A DNA stretch of 58,178 nucleotides from Clostridia bacterium (lineage in GTDB: Bacteria > Bacillota > Clostridia > Oscillospirales > CAG-272), in the NCBI GenBank assembly GCA_017399145.1, contig JAFQEG010000012.1, forward strand, positions 1-58,178. The letters are read 5' to 3'. The position numbers and the translations under genes were made by a program. The notes beneath the pieces are model-generated. The model had not been told where the DNA came from. It worked only from the letters and a program-made list of their open reading frames with translations, and ran no database searches. Positions 42,965-52,773 of this stretch are shown piece after piece. How positions within the stretch are numbered: position 1 is the first letter of the stretch; each line of letters opens with the position of its first letter.

Positions 42965-44059
42965 ATGGCAAGCTTTGAGCAAAACAAAAATAACAAAAAA
43001 TGGTCTGTGCGCTTTCGTGATACAATAGACGGAGTGGAAAAAAACATGCGCCTTTCCGGTTTCAAAACCAAAAAAGAGGCGCAAGCAGCATATATTGAGT
43101 ACGAGAACAAGAGAAAGCTTGAGAGGGAAAAAGAAGAGCAGAGCAAAATCGACTTTGCTAAAGATATGTACTTTGAAACCTTAAAAGAAAAGTATCTTGA
43201 ACATGTCAAAACACGAAATAAATATAGCTCCTGGTACTCAACTCAAAATAAGATTGAGAAGAATATAGCTCCTTACTTTGACGATAAGCAGATAAAGGAT
43301 ATAACACCCTTGGAAATACTGAAATGGCAACAAAGCATTGATGCGTTATCTTTCAACTACAAGAGAGGGCTGAGAGCTCTCTTGAATAGTATATTTAAGT
43401 TTGCCGAAAGATACTATGATATCAAAAATGTGGTTGCAAAGGTGGAGCCTTTCCGTAATTTAGAGGCTAAAAAGGAAATGCTCCATTGGACGTTGGACGA
43501 ATTTCAAAAATTTATTGAAAAAGTTGACTATGAGTACGAAATGTTTTTTAGATTTCTCTACATCACAGGATGCAGAAAGGGAGAGGCTTTAGCCCTAAGC
43601 TGGAATGACTTTTTGTTTGACGATGGAAAAGTAATCATTAATAAGAGCATGACAAGGAAGGCGCAGGAAGGAGCTTATGCAATAACAACACCAAAGAACG
43701 TAACCAGTAACAGAACAATAGACTTACCGGAGAACTTTATAGAACAACTAAAAAAATATAAAAAATGGCAGCAGGATAATAAAAAGAAATGCGATTTCGT
43801 GTTTGGTGGAGAACGACCTTTTGCAGAAACCACGACTGATAGACTTTTTAGGAATGCGTGCGAAAGAGCAGATGTAAAAAGAATTAGAATCCATGATTTA
43901 AGGCACTCGTGTGCATCTCTCTTGATTTCAGAAGGTGTTAACATTGTTGCAGTGTCAAAACGATTGGGCCACAAAAACATTGAGCAAACTCTTAACACGT
44001 ACAGTCACATGATGCCTGACGACGTTACAAAGATGCTTAGAGTGCTGCAAAATATATAG
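42965..44059 (+). CDS. tyrosine-recombinase integrase
   Basis: A 364-aa integrase. An N-terminal arm-binding (AP2-like) domain is at about residues 1-60, a helical core-binding domain at ~65-170, and the catalytic domain carries R204 (TGCRKGEA), H310-x-x-R313 (HDLRHS), H336 (LGHKN) and nucleophile Y346 (NTYSHM). It sits just inside attR next to the tRNA, as expected for integration at the tRNA-His 3' end. Its direction is towards attR, so in the circular phage it reads across attP. Confidence 0.95.
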   Translation: MASFEQNKNNKKWSVRFRDTIDGVEKNMRLSGFKTKKEAQAAYIEYENKRKLEREKEEQSKIDFAKDMYFETLKEKYLEHVKTRNKYSSWYSTQNKIEKNIAPYFDDKQIKDITPLEILKWQQSIDALSFNYKRGLRALLNSIFKFAERYYDIKNVVAKVEPFRNLEAKKEMLHWTLDEFQKFIEKVDYEYEMFFRFLYITGCRKGEALALSWNDFLFDDGKVIINKSMTRKAQEGAYAITTPKNVTSNRTIDLPENFIEQLKKYKKWQQDNKKKCDFVFGGERPFAETTTDRLFRNACERADVKRIRIHDLRHSCASLLISEGVNIVAVSKRLGHKNIEQTLNTYSHMMPDDVTKMLRVLQNI

Positions 44060-44062
44060 TTC

Positions 44063-44082
44063 TGCACCTAATTTGTACCTAA
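44063..44082 (+). promoter_or_regulatory. paired arm-type integrase sites (attR side)
   Basis: TGCACCTAA (44063-44071) and TGTACCTAA (44074-44082), direct repeats 11 nt apart, matching the TGTACCTAA pair at 9840-9860. They lie about 70 nt inside the right core. Confidence 0.6.
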
Positions 44083-44118
44083 CTTTAACAAAACACAAAA
44101 TATTGTGCCCGAAAATGA

Positions 44119-44148
44119 AAAAATACCCCAAAATATTGGGGTATTTTT
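44119..44148. terminator. phage-borne terminator abutting tRNA-His
   Basis: AAAAATACCCCA (44119-44130) pairs with TGGGGTATTTTT (44137-44148), 3 nt from the tRNA 3' end. On the minus strand it can end the tRNA operon transcript, replacing the ancestral terminator now separated at 9688-9718. On the plus strand it can end integrase transcripts. Confidence 0.8.
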
Positions 44149-44151
44149 GTT

Positions 44152-44170
44152 TGGGGTGGATGATGAGATT
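44152..44170. other. attR core (right attachment site)
   Basis: Identical 19 nt to the attL core at 9720-9738. It is the 3' end of tRNA-His, including the encoded CCA, so the tRNA remains complete after integration. Confidence 0.9.
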
Positions 44171-44229
44171 CGAACCCACGGCCTTCAGAGCCACAATCTG
44201 ACGCTCTAACCAGCTGAGCTACACCCACC
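44152..44229 (-). tRNA. tRNA-His (GTG), CCA encoded
   Basis: Reading on the minus strand from 44229: G-1, acceptor GTGGGTG paired with CATCCAC (one G-T), D-arm GCTC...GAGC, anticodon loop TTGTGGC with GTG, T-arm with TTCGAAT, discriminator C73 and CCA. The extra G-1 is the tRNA-His identity element. It is the phage integration target. Confidence 0.95.
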
Positions 44230-44277
44230 AAAGAAATATAGTCTTACCACAAGGGGCAAGACCCCAAGCCTTTCGGC

Positions 44278-44354
44278 TGGCGTACCTGGAGGGACTCGAA
44301 CCCCCGACCTACTGCTTAGAAGGCAGTTGCTCTATCCAGCTGAGCTACAGGTAC
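44278..44354 (-). tRNA. tRNA-Arg (TCT), CCA encoded
   Basis: Acceptor GTACCTG/CAGGTAC, anticodon stem ACTGC/GCAGT around CTTCTAA (anticodon TCT), T-loop TTCGAGT, discriminator G and CCA at 44280-44278. It is the middle gene of a leftward tRNA operon. Confidence 0.93.
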
Positions 44355-44367
44355 ATTTACAAAAAAA

Positions 44368-44441
<74 letters not shown>

Positions 44442-44464
44442 ATATATTTCGTTTTTGCCTAGAT

Positions 44465-44493
44465 ATATTATCACATAAAAAAGTCTTTGTCAA
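44465..44493 (-). promoter_or_regulatory. tRNA operon promoter
   Basis: On the minus strand TTGACA (44493-44488), 17-nt spacer, TAATAT (44470-44465), ending 24 nt before tRNA-Gly: a strong sigma-A promoter for Gly-Arg-His. Confidence 0.9.
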
Positions 44494-44554
44494 TAGTTTT
44501 TAGTAATTTTTTATAAAAATTTTTAAGACAAATTTTGCACCTTGACGGAAAAAG

Positions 44555-44580
44555 AGAAGTAGGTGACAAAACCTACTTCT
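44555..44580 (-). terminator. terminator of the C39-like gene
   Basis: AGAAGTAGGT/ACCTACTTCT with loop GACAAA. On the minus strand it is followed by CTTTTTCC, so it ends the leftward gene that stops at 44590. Confidence 0.8.
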
Positions 44581-44589
44581 CATTTCCTT

Positions 44590-45735
44590 TTATTCAATAA
44601 CCAATGCGTAAGCGCCCATTTGTGAAAATCTCATTTCAAACAATTCCATATCAATATCGAAGATAGTACCGGCAGGGTCGGCAAGTGTAACTGTGCCCTC
44701 GTCGTAGTTGTAGCCAATCAAAACCATAGTTGAAATATTTGATTTTACGTAAAGTGTTTCGCCCTCAATCACCCAAATATGAGAAATTTGTGGGTCAATA
44801 TCGAAATTCTCACAAGCCCAAACAATAACAGGCTTGTCCTGTGAAACGTAAGAGTAAAGGGAATGGGCATCAATTCCACTTATATCCTTAGCCACGTAGC
44901 TACCACCATTAGCAGACACAAATTTTTCTGTTGCCTTAACTAAAACAGGTGGCATACAGCCGAATGAGTTATAAGCGCTTTTTGGATTGCCTACGTTAGC
45001 CTTGAAAAAGCTTGTATATCCAACAGGACCCTTTTCAAGATACATATCGCAAAGGTCAACTATGTTTATATCATATTTAAGATACTTCAAAACCATAGCA
45101 AGAGAGGTAATTTCATCACCACTTGGCAAGGCTGGAAATTGTGAAATATGCTCAAGGTTGATTAAGTGACCTTGTGGCAAGGTGATATTGCCATCGTTTA
45201 GCATAATTTTACCACTAGCACTCAAGCCCTCTAAGGAAACACCGTTTTCCTCAACCTCAAGAGATAGATAAGCACTAATGTTAAGCACGTCGCCAAAGGA
45301 TTCATCAATTGCTTGCGCATGAGTTGTCAAAAGGGTGGTTGTGCCAACGGTTAAAGCACTATCAAATTCCTTTTTTACGTCATTTATCATAATGTAGCCA
45401 GTGCCTGTTTTTGTAATTGTATCAGGTGTATCTAGATACAATTCAATGCTAATGTATGATTTGTCGTCCCCTGTGGGCTTTATAGTTGACCATTCAATTC
45501 TAAGAGATGACGAGGTCAAATATTCGCCATAAATTGACCCACTAAGCATTGTGTCATCTGGCACAAAGGTGTCGTTAGTTAAGCCGTTATCACTACCTGT
45601 ATCGGTAGTAACATTTGAATTTGTGTCGGCTGGTGGTGCCTCGTTTTGCCATAAATCACTTGCATTTACATAAAACACCATAGCACAGATAAGACAGAGA
45701 AGAATAAGCACAGCACAAGATACGTATTTTTTCAT
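44590..45735 (-). CDS. exported C39-like domain protein lacking catalytic residues
   Basis: A 381-aa protein with an N-terminal signal/membrane segment (CAVLILLCLICAMVFYV), a Thr/Asp-rich linker, a beta domain (~65-185) and a Peptidase_C39_2-type domain from ~195. The normal GCE active-site motif reads LPSGDEITSLAMVL, with D207 in place of the nucleophilic Cys. The later HavvxxGY motif reads STMVLIGYNYDEG, so the His is also absent, while the final LADPAG is kept. It therefore looks like a non-catalytic peptidase relative, perhaps a binding or scaffold protein on the cell surface. Confidence 0.8.
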   Translation of the reverse strand: MKKYVSCAVLILLCLICAMVFYVNASDLWQNEAPPADTNSNVTTDTGSDNGLTNDTFVPDDTMLSGSIYGEYLTSSSLRIEWSTIKPTGDDKSYISIELYLDTPDTITKTGTGYIMINDVKKEFDSALTVGTTTLLTTHAQAIDESFGDVLNISAYLSLEVEENGVSLEGLSASGKIMLNDGNITLPQGHLINLEHISQFPALPSGDEITSLAMVLKYLKYDINIVDLCDMYLEKGPVGYTSFFKANVGNPKSAYNSFGCMPPVLVKATEKFVSANGGSYVAKDISGIDAHSLYSYVSQDKPVIVWACENFDIDPQISHIWVIEGETLYVKSNISTMVLIGYNYDEGTVTLADPAGTIFDIDMELFEMRFSQMGAYALVIE

Positions 45736-45789
45736 TTTTTTATTCTCACTTTCTTTTTATGTAGCCCGAGGGCTTGTCCTTGTGTCTTT

Positions 45790-45817
45790 ATTATACTGTA
45801 AAAAATTGCCACTTCAA
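45790..45817 (-). promoter_or_regulatory. promoter of the C39-like gene
   Basis: On the minus strand TTGAAG (45817-45812), 16-nt spacer, TATAAT (45795-45790), 55 nt before the start codon. Confidence 0.65.
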
Positions 45818-45923
45818 CAGGATTTCATCGACCTAAAAAGCCCTATTACGACAAACCGACACAATTCACCAAGGAAACAGGTCGAAGATGCAAGGGAAAT
45901 GAAAAATAATAAGGCAAACTTTC

Positions 45924-45952
45924 TTGAATTTTTTACTCAAATATGGTATAAT
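45924..45952 (+). promoter_or_regulatory. ligA promoter
   Basis: TTGAAT (45924-45929), 17-nt spacer, TATAAT (45947-45952), 29 nt before the ligA start. The 45736-45923 stretch otherwise holds no supported gene. Confidence 0.8.
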
Positions 45953-45978
45953 ATTTATAATCTTTATTTTCGAGGTAA

Positions 45979-47988
<2,010 letters not shown>

Positions 47989-48003
47989 AAAAGGAGGTGC
48001 AAT

Positions 48004-49332
48004 ATGCTTAACATTAGCAAGGGTGCAAAATTAGCTCTTTCTATGCTTCACGAGGCAGGCTACGAGGCTTACTGTGTAGGTGGCTGTGTCCGTGATATGA
48101 TAATGGGAAGAGAAGTAAACGACTTTGATATAACCACAAATGCAACCCCCGAGGAAATGAAGATTGTTTTCAAAAATGAAAGAATTTTGGAAACAGGAAT
48201 TAAGCATGGCACCTTAACTCTTCTTTATGAATACGAGCCTGTGGAAATTACCACCTATCGAATAGAGGGTGAATATAAGGATTCTAGACACCCCTCAAGC
48301 GTTTCCTTTACAGGAAATTTAAAGGAAGACCTAGCAAGACGTGATTTTACAATGAACGCACTTGTATATAACGAAAGCGAGGGAATACTCGACCTTTTTG
48401 AGGGTAAGTGTGACATAGAAAACAAAAAAATAAGAGCAATTGGCGACCCCTATGCTAGATTTACAGAGGACGCGCTAAGAATATTAAGAGCAATACGCTT
48501 TAGCTCAACCTTAGGCTTTGAAATCGAAGAAAATACAAAAAAAGCAATGGTGGAATGTGCACCCTTGCTTCACAAAATTGCAGGTGAGAGAATACAGGTA
48601 GAGCTTGAAAAATTTCTACTTGGTAAAAACGTAAAAAATGCTATTTTGCAAAACTATGAAATACTAGGCATCTTGTGCCCTGAGCTTGCAAAAATGCATG
48701 GCTTCGACCAACGCAACAAATGGCATATTTACGATATTCTTGAGCATACAGCAGTAGCTGTTGAAAACGCACCGAGGGTTCCTTATATAAGACTTGCAAT
48801 GCTACTTCACGACACAGGTAAGGTCCATACCTTCACAAGTGACGAAAAGGGTGTAGGACATTTCTATGGACATAATGATAAAAGTGCAGAGATAGCAAGA
48901 GAATTTTTAAATAAATACAAATACGACAACTTTACAAAGGCAGAGGTTTATAATCTAGTCAAGGTACACGATACCCATACTGACCTTGATAGAGTCCTTG
49001 TAAAAAAGCGACTTAACCGAATGGGCAAAAATAGATTTTTGGACCTTATAAAAATCCAACGTGCCGACAACCTAGCCCAAAACCCCGAGCTTGTAAATTT
49101 AGAGCATTTTGATAAGCTAGAGCAATTAGCAAACGACATCATAAACGAAAGCTGTTTTTCTCTTGCCAGCCTAAAAATTAATGGTAGCGACCTTGTATCA
49201 AACGGCATACCCACAGGCAGACTAATAGGCATTATTTTAAATACCCTTCTTGCCGAGGTAATTGATGAAAAGCTACCAAACGAAAGAGAAGCACTTCTAA
49301 AAAGAGCAATGGAAATAAAAAATGAGAGTTGA
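48004..49332 (+). CDS. cca: CCA tRNA nucleotidyltransferase (HD-type)
   Basis: A 442-aa class II nucleotidyltransferase: GGCVRD and the metal-binding D40-F-D42 in the head, the RRDFTMNA and EDALRILRAIRF motifs of the neck, and an HD domain (LLHDTGK) in the C-terminal half. It adds or repairs the CCA end of tRNAs; three tRNAs in this window already encode CCA, so repair is its likely main task here. A strong AAGGAGG precedes ATG 48004. Confidence 0.95.
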   Translation: MLNISKGAKLALSMLHEAGYEAYCVGGCVRDMIMGREVNDFDITTNATPEEMKIVFKNERILETGIKHGTLTLLYEYEPVEITTYRIEGEYKDSRHPSSVSFTGNLKEDLARRDFTMNALVYNESEGILDLFEGKCDIENKKIRAIGDPYARFTEDALRILRAIRFSSTLGFEIEENTKKAMVECAPLLHKIAGERIQVELEKFLLGKNVKNAILQNYEILGILCPELAKMHGFDQRNKWHIYDILEHTAVAVENAPRVPYIRLAMLLHDTGKVHTFTSDEKGVGHFYGHNDKSAEIAREFLNKYKYDNFTKAEVYNLVKVHDTHTDLDRVLVKKRLNRMGKNRFLDLIKIQRADNLAQNPELVNLEHFDKLEQLANDIINESCFSLASLKINGSDLVSNGIPTGRLIGIILNTLLAEVIDEKLPNEREALLKRAMEIKNES

Positions 49333-49353
49333 CAATCAACTCTCATTTTTTTG
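49321..49353 (+). terminator. terminator overlapping the cca stop codon
   Basis: AATGAGAGTTGA (49321-49332) pairs with TCAACTCTCATT (49336-49347) and is followed by T residues. The left arm contains the last codons and the TGA of cca, so termination and translation end are linked. Confidence 0.88.
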
Positions 49354-49361
49354 TTAGTCGC

Positions 49362-50039
49362 TTATTCTGTAACAGATACGCTTAAAACGATTTTTTCCGC
49401 CTCGTCAAAGGTAAGCATAGGCGGACATTTTATTAAAAATATGTACTCCTCACTTGCCCACACGAAAACGTATTGGTCATACTTTTGAGTGTAGTACAGG
49501 TCTTTTTCACCAACACTTGTTTTTTCATATCCCGAAACAGCATTGTCCAAGGTCTTTTCATAGCTTGAATTTAGAATGTCTTGTGTGAAAACTAATGTAT
49601 TGCCGTCCTCATTTTTCCACATAGCTTGAATGTGAAAACCATCATTTGTGAGGCTATCTTGGGTAAAGCCTTGAGGTATATACGTAGGCAAATATACCTC
49701 TTTAATTTCCTTTGGAGCACCACCATCAACAGAAATACTGATAAAGCTCTCAAATATGTCAACAAAAAAGTTGACAATTGGCGTGCGTATTGCTGAAATA
49801 CTCATCATTAAGCAAAATGTCACAAGGACAGCTACAAGCACAATGCCAACACGTCTCGGAATAGTTTTGGTAGCTTGCCAAACAAAGGATTTTCGTTTCT
49901 TGGCAAGGGAATGAAAATTCCTTTCACAATCTAAAGAGGGAGTAAAATCTTGGTCGGGAAGAGCTTCAAAAAAAGCTAATTCCTGTCGCTCAACACTTAA
50001 CAAAGCGCTTTTTAAAATATCAATTTCGTAGGTAGTCAT
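49362..50039 (-). CDS. DUF4367 anti-sigma-like membrane protein
   Basis: A 225-aa protein: cytosolic helical N terminus (~75 residues), one transmembrane segment near 70-95 (VGIVLVAVLVTFCLMMSISAI), then an extracytoplasmic DUF4367 domain (YLPTYIPQGF ... through KIVLSVSVTE). This is the standard layout of anti-sigma factors paired with clostridial ECF sigma factors. It overlaps the sigma gene by 4 nt, so the two are made together. It presumably holds the sigma factor at the membrane until an envelope signal releases it. Confidence 0.85.
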   Translation of the reverse strand: MTTYEIDILKSALLSVERQELAFFEALPDQDFTPSLDCERNFHSLAKKRKSFVWQATKTIPRRVGIVLVAVLVTFCLMMSISAIRTPIVNFFVDIFESFISISVDGGAPKEIKEVYLPTYIPQGFTQDSLTNDGFHIQAMWKNEDGNTLVFTQDILNSSYEKTLDNAVSGYEKTSVGEKDLYYTQKYDQYVFVWASEEYIFLIKCPPMLTFDEAEKIVLSVSVTE

Positions 50040-50584
50040 TTTCTGTGCTCCTTGAACTTTTTAGCTATAAGCTCCTTGCCCTTGTAAAATCTATCCTTGA
50101 CAGTTGATACGGGTAGGGACAGGGAAGAGGCAATCTCTCTGAAATTTAACTGGTGTATGTAATAAAGAGTAAGCACGTCTCTGTGCTTTTCGTCTAAAGC
50201 TTTGATAAAATCAAAAATTTCCTTTAACATCTCCTTTTTCTCAACACCTTCGTCAACACTACTGTCCTGTGAGGGCGAGATTTTATCGTCAAGAGTAACT
50301 GGGTTGTTCTGTGGTAAATTATTGCTTCTTAATATGCTAATTGATGCGTTTTTTACGCATTTGAATAAATAAATTTTTAATTTTTCCTCGTCTAAGTCTC
50401 TAACCATGTCAAAGCATTTTGCAATTCCAACAAAGGCAACCTGTAAAGCGTCCTCTGAGTTGTGATAATTCTTAAGGTAGGAATATGCCACCTTGAACAT
50501 TGCCTTGTTATACGTGTTGTACAATTTGGTAAACTCATCCTCATCCTCAGGATTTTCAAGAATTGATAAATAGAATAATAGCAT
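50036..50584 (-). CDS. ECF-type RNA polymerase sigma factor
   Basis: A 182-aa sigma-70 family protein with region 2 (about residues 18-90: FTKLYNTYNKAMFKVAYSYL ... SEDALQVAF) and region 4 (about 125-180: LDEKHRDVLTLYYIHQLNFR ... STVKDRFYKG). It would direct transcription of an envelope-stress or similar regulon and usually its own operon. The start has only a weak ribosome binding site. It forms a two-gene unit with the downstream anti-sigma gene. Confidence 0.92.
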   Translation of the reverse strand: MLLFYLSILENPEDEDEFTKLYNTYNKAMFKVAYSYLKNYHNSEDALQVAFVGIAKCFDMVRDLDEEKLKIYLFKCVKNASISILRSNNLPQNNPVTLDDKISPSQDSSVDEGVEKKEMLKEIFDFIKALDEKHRDVLTLYYIHQLNFREIASSLSLPVSTVKDRFYKGKELIAKKFKEHRK

Positions 50585-50614
50585 TTTCCGGCTCTTTTTT
50601 AATTATACTTCTTA

Positions 50615-50644
50615 ATTATACAATAAACCACAATAATTCGTCAA
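50615..50644 (-). promoter_or_regulatory. promoter of the sigma/anti-sigma unit
   Basis: On the minus strand TTGACG (50644-50639), 18-nt spacer, TATAAT (50620-50615), 31 nt before the sigma start. It is a vegetative-type promoter rather than an obvious ECF autoregulated one. Confidence 0.65.
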
Positions 50645-50746
50645 GGCATATCACGTGAATAAATTTTTATAAATTTTAAAAAAACTCCGACTTTTTTCCA
50701 CTTTTGCTCGTTTATATTTACAGAGATAAAAACAAAAGCCTTGTCA

Positions 50747-50775
50747 TTGACAAGAATAATACCTTGTTGTATAAT
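50747..50775 (+). promoter_or_regulatory. consensus promoter in front of the broken membrane-protein copy
   Basis: TTGACA (50747-50752), 17-nt spacer, TATAAT (50770-50775), a perfect sigma-A promoter. The -35 lies in a short palindrome CTTGTCATTGACAAG. Apart from this and a REP-like copy, the 50585-50881 stretch holds nothing recognisable. Confidence 0.85.
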
Positions 50776-50798
50776 AAAATTAGGAAAGAGACAAAAGC

Positions 50799-50828
50799 GA
50801 CAGGGACAAGGAACCGTCCCCTGTCTCC
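50799..50828. repeat. REP-like palindrome copy
   Basis: GACAGGG...GGAACCGTCCCCTGTCTCC, a degenerate member of the GACAGGGGACGGTTCCCTGTC repeat family found repeatedly from 50.8 to 53.3 kb. Confidence 0.7.
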
Positions 50829-50881
50829 ATAAATGTATAATAAATTTAATAAAAAACAACAAATTAAGAAGGAAGAATGTT

Positions 50882-51327
50882 ATGAAAAGAATACTAAAAA
50901 AACATGTATACTTGGATTGACTTCAATCACGAGCGCTATGGTGATTTTTATTCTCACCTGCATTGCTTATATTCTGTTTGCATTCTCAGATAATGCAAAC
51001 GGAATTGGAGTGTCAATAGTTGTTCCAATTATTGTTTTCAATATATATCTGATCAGTGTTTTTGTGTTTTTTCTAAAGATAAATTTTAAGTTTTATTCGA
51101 TATACGCAGTTTTACATTTGCTGTTAACAACGGCAATGTGGTTTTTGCTCTTTTTCTATTTATCGCATTGGTTTATTTCTTTGTTTAATGTTTCAGAAAC
51201 AGGTGACATAGGTGGAATTATAGTTTTATTTACAATAATACCAATTTTAGCAGAACTTGTGTTAGCCACTATTGCTTTTATAGTAATTAAGATAGTTGTC
51301 AAGAGTAAAAACGTGAAGACAGGGTGA
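50882..51327 (+). pseudogene. frameshifted copy of the 148-aa membrane protein
   Basis: Nearly identical to the intact gene at 52774-53220, but the A-run after codon 5 has 7 A instead of 8. Translation from ATG 50882 would stop after 12 codons; the rest of the frame is open and unchanged, so the break is recent, phase-variable or a sequencing error. An in-frame ATG at 50833 lacks a ribosome binding site. The product would be a four-helix membrane protein of unknown function. Confidence 0.75.
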
Positions 51328-51392
51328 AGACAGGCAAACTTTCTCTCCCAAGGGCTGACAATTAATTAACTAAAAAAGGGACAAGGGTGCCT
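50882..51392 (+). repeat. ~510-bp direct repeat, left copy
   Basis: Matches 52774-53284 with only scattered substitutions and one A-run difference; the duplication covers the whole membrane-protein gene plus about 65 nt downstream, ending in the GGGACAAGGGTGCC repeat. Flanks differ, so it is an insertion or recombination between repeats. Confidence 0.85.
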
Positions 51393-51490
51393 TTTGGCAC
51401 CCAACGTCTCATATTAACCCATTCTGTCCCCTGTCTTCAATAATTCGAAAAATTTATGATTTTGTATGCAATTTATTTGGGTGGTAAAAA

Positions 51491-51708
51491 ATGAAAAAAT
51501 TCGTTTTAATTGTAGATAAAATTATCATAATTTTAAACGTAATTATGCATGGAATACTTATTTAACTGACGGAGATACTTTGACCGAAGGGTTTACGTAT
51601 GGAGTAAATACTGGTATGATTGTTTTTGTTGCAAGTCTAATTTTTGGTCTTTTGGTTACAGGTAGTGTAAATGCACCAGTAAACAGGCCAATTCCAGCAT
51701 ACCAATAG
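51491..51708 (+). pseudogene. broken small membrane-protein gene
   Basis: ATG 51491 opens a frame reading MKKFVLIVDKIIIILNVIMH that stops after 24 codons. A shifted frame continues directly, reading TYLTDGDTLTEGFTYGVN and then a hydrophobic segment (GMIVFVASLIFGLLV), ending at TAG 51706. A single-base shift near 51553-51560 would join them into about a 72-aa protein with two membrane helices. Family unknown. Confidence 0.6.
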
Positions 51709-51719
51709 AAAGGAAAAAT

Positions 51720-52382
51720 ATGAAAATAATAAAATTATTTAATTATCTTTTGTTATGTCTTACCGTGGCGTCTTTGCCTATATCGTTTGCTTTATGCAAC
51801 ATGATAGGCGAATCTGATATATTTGGTATTTTTGGAACTGTCAGATACTCTTGGGTGATGATGCTTTTTTCTGTAATACCAATTTCTTTAATAATTTTAG
51901 GAGTGTCATTAAAAAAGAAGAGTGATTACTTTTATAAGATTAATTTTGCTGTTGGAATAATTTCGTTATTTTTATTAATAGTTTTTGGATCGTTTAGGTT
52001 TATGTTCACAAATGTATCATACGATGTGGAAGTAGTCGATTACACTGAAGAAACAACAGGAGTTGAGTTGCCAGACGATATAAAGGTTGCTTCTGTTGAA
52101 TTTGAGAGTTATAACATTACTTATATTAAGCTAAACAATGAAAACGAAAAAGAAAACTTCATAGCCAACATAAAAGCAAGCCATTCGTGGAATGAAACAC
52201 TAAGCGATTCGATGTATAGAGCTTTACCTATAAGCATTCAAGCACAAGCGAAAAATTTTGACTACTTTGTATCTTATAACAAAACAATAAATCAATTTAG
52301 CTCTTATGTTAGTGATGAGTTTAGTTACGTAATAATGTTGCTTGATGTGGAAATGTCAAGAGTTATAATTTGGGAAAATTAA
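51720..52382 (+). CDS. membrane protein, unknown function
   Basis: A 220-aa protein with three hydrophobic helices in the first ~100 residues (about 5-28, 43-62, 74-95), followed by a soluble domain (~120 residues) that probably faces outward. AAAGGAA precedes ATG 51720. It lies between the two repeat clusters and has no recognisable relatives by eye. It probably belongs to the same accessory island as the duplicated membrane gene. Confidence 0.65.
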   Translation: MKIIKLFNYLLLCLTVASLPISFALCNMIGESDIFGIFGTVRYSWVMMLFSVIPISLIILGVSLKKKSDYFYKINFAVGIISLFLLIVFGSFRFMFTNVSYDVEVVDYTEETTGVELPDDIKVASVEFESYNITYIKLNNENEKENFIANIKASHSWNETLSDSMYRALPISIQAQAKNFDYFVSYNKTINQFSSYVSDEFSYVIMLLDVEMSRVIIWEN

Positions 52383-52740
52383 ATGGAGATAGAAAGACAG
52401 GGACGGCAGAAAGACAGAGAAAGACAGGGGACGGTTCCCTGTCTCCAAAATATAGAAAGACAGGGGACGGTTCCCTGTCTCCAAAATATTGACATTCAAT
52501 TAATTCAAAAAGGGACTAGGGTGCCTTTTGGCACCCGGTGTCTTCACAAAAGATATGTCGATAAAACAAATAAGCAGATTGACAGGTGAAACACGGAAGA
52601 CAGGGGACGGTGGTGTGTCTTGACAAAACGTAAGACAGGGGACGATTCCTCGTCTCCAACGGAATGACGATTAATTAACTCAAAAAGAAGACAGGGGACG
52701 GTGGTGAGAAGACAGGGGACGGTGGTGTGTCTTCAAAGTT
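52383..52740. repeat. cluster of REP-like palindromes
   Basis: No gene is supported here. The palindrome GACAGGGGACGGTTCCCTGTC occurs in two tandem 37-nt units (52423-52453 and 52460-52490), and further degenerate copies (GACAGGGGACGGTGGTG...) run to about 52735. A second unit, AGGGTGCCTTTTGGCACCC, is at 52517-52540. Such GACAGGGGACGG repeats resemble REP elements mobilised by REP-associated tyrosine transposases, none of which is seen here. Confidence 0.8.
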
Positions 52741-52773
52741 AGGATATGAATACAATGTTCGAGGAGGCTGGTA

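Larger units (their letters stand above)
9720..44170. mobile_element. complete-looking temperate podovirus-like prophage in tRNA-His
   Basis: A block of about 34.4 kb bounded by 19-bp direct repeats of the tRNA-His 3' end. It contains an integrase next to the intact tRNA, a repressor/Cro pair with palindromic operators, a leftward early module and a rightward structural module (terminase, P22-like portal, scaffold, coat, tail nozzle). No tail-tube, tape-measure or sheath gene is visible, which argues for a short-tailed phage. No gene in the structural or replication modules is obviously broken, so it may be inducible. No endolysin is recognisable. Confidence 0.92.

Noticed and set aside
52384-52589. 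68-codon ORF with repeated RQGTVPCLQN-type peptide
   Set aside because: It is the translation of REP-like palindromes; the repeat unit is a nucleotide palindrome and no ribosome binding site is present.
52418-52735. CRISPR-like repeats
   Set aside because: The repeated units are palindromes in tandem or degenerate, with no constant spacer length, no unique spacers and no cas genes.
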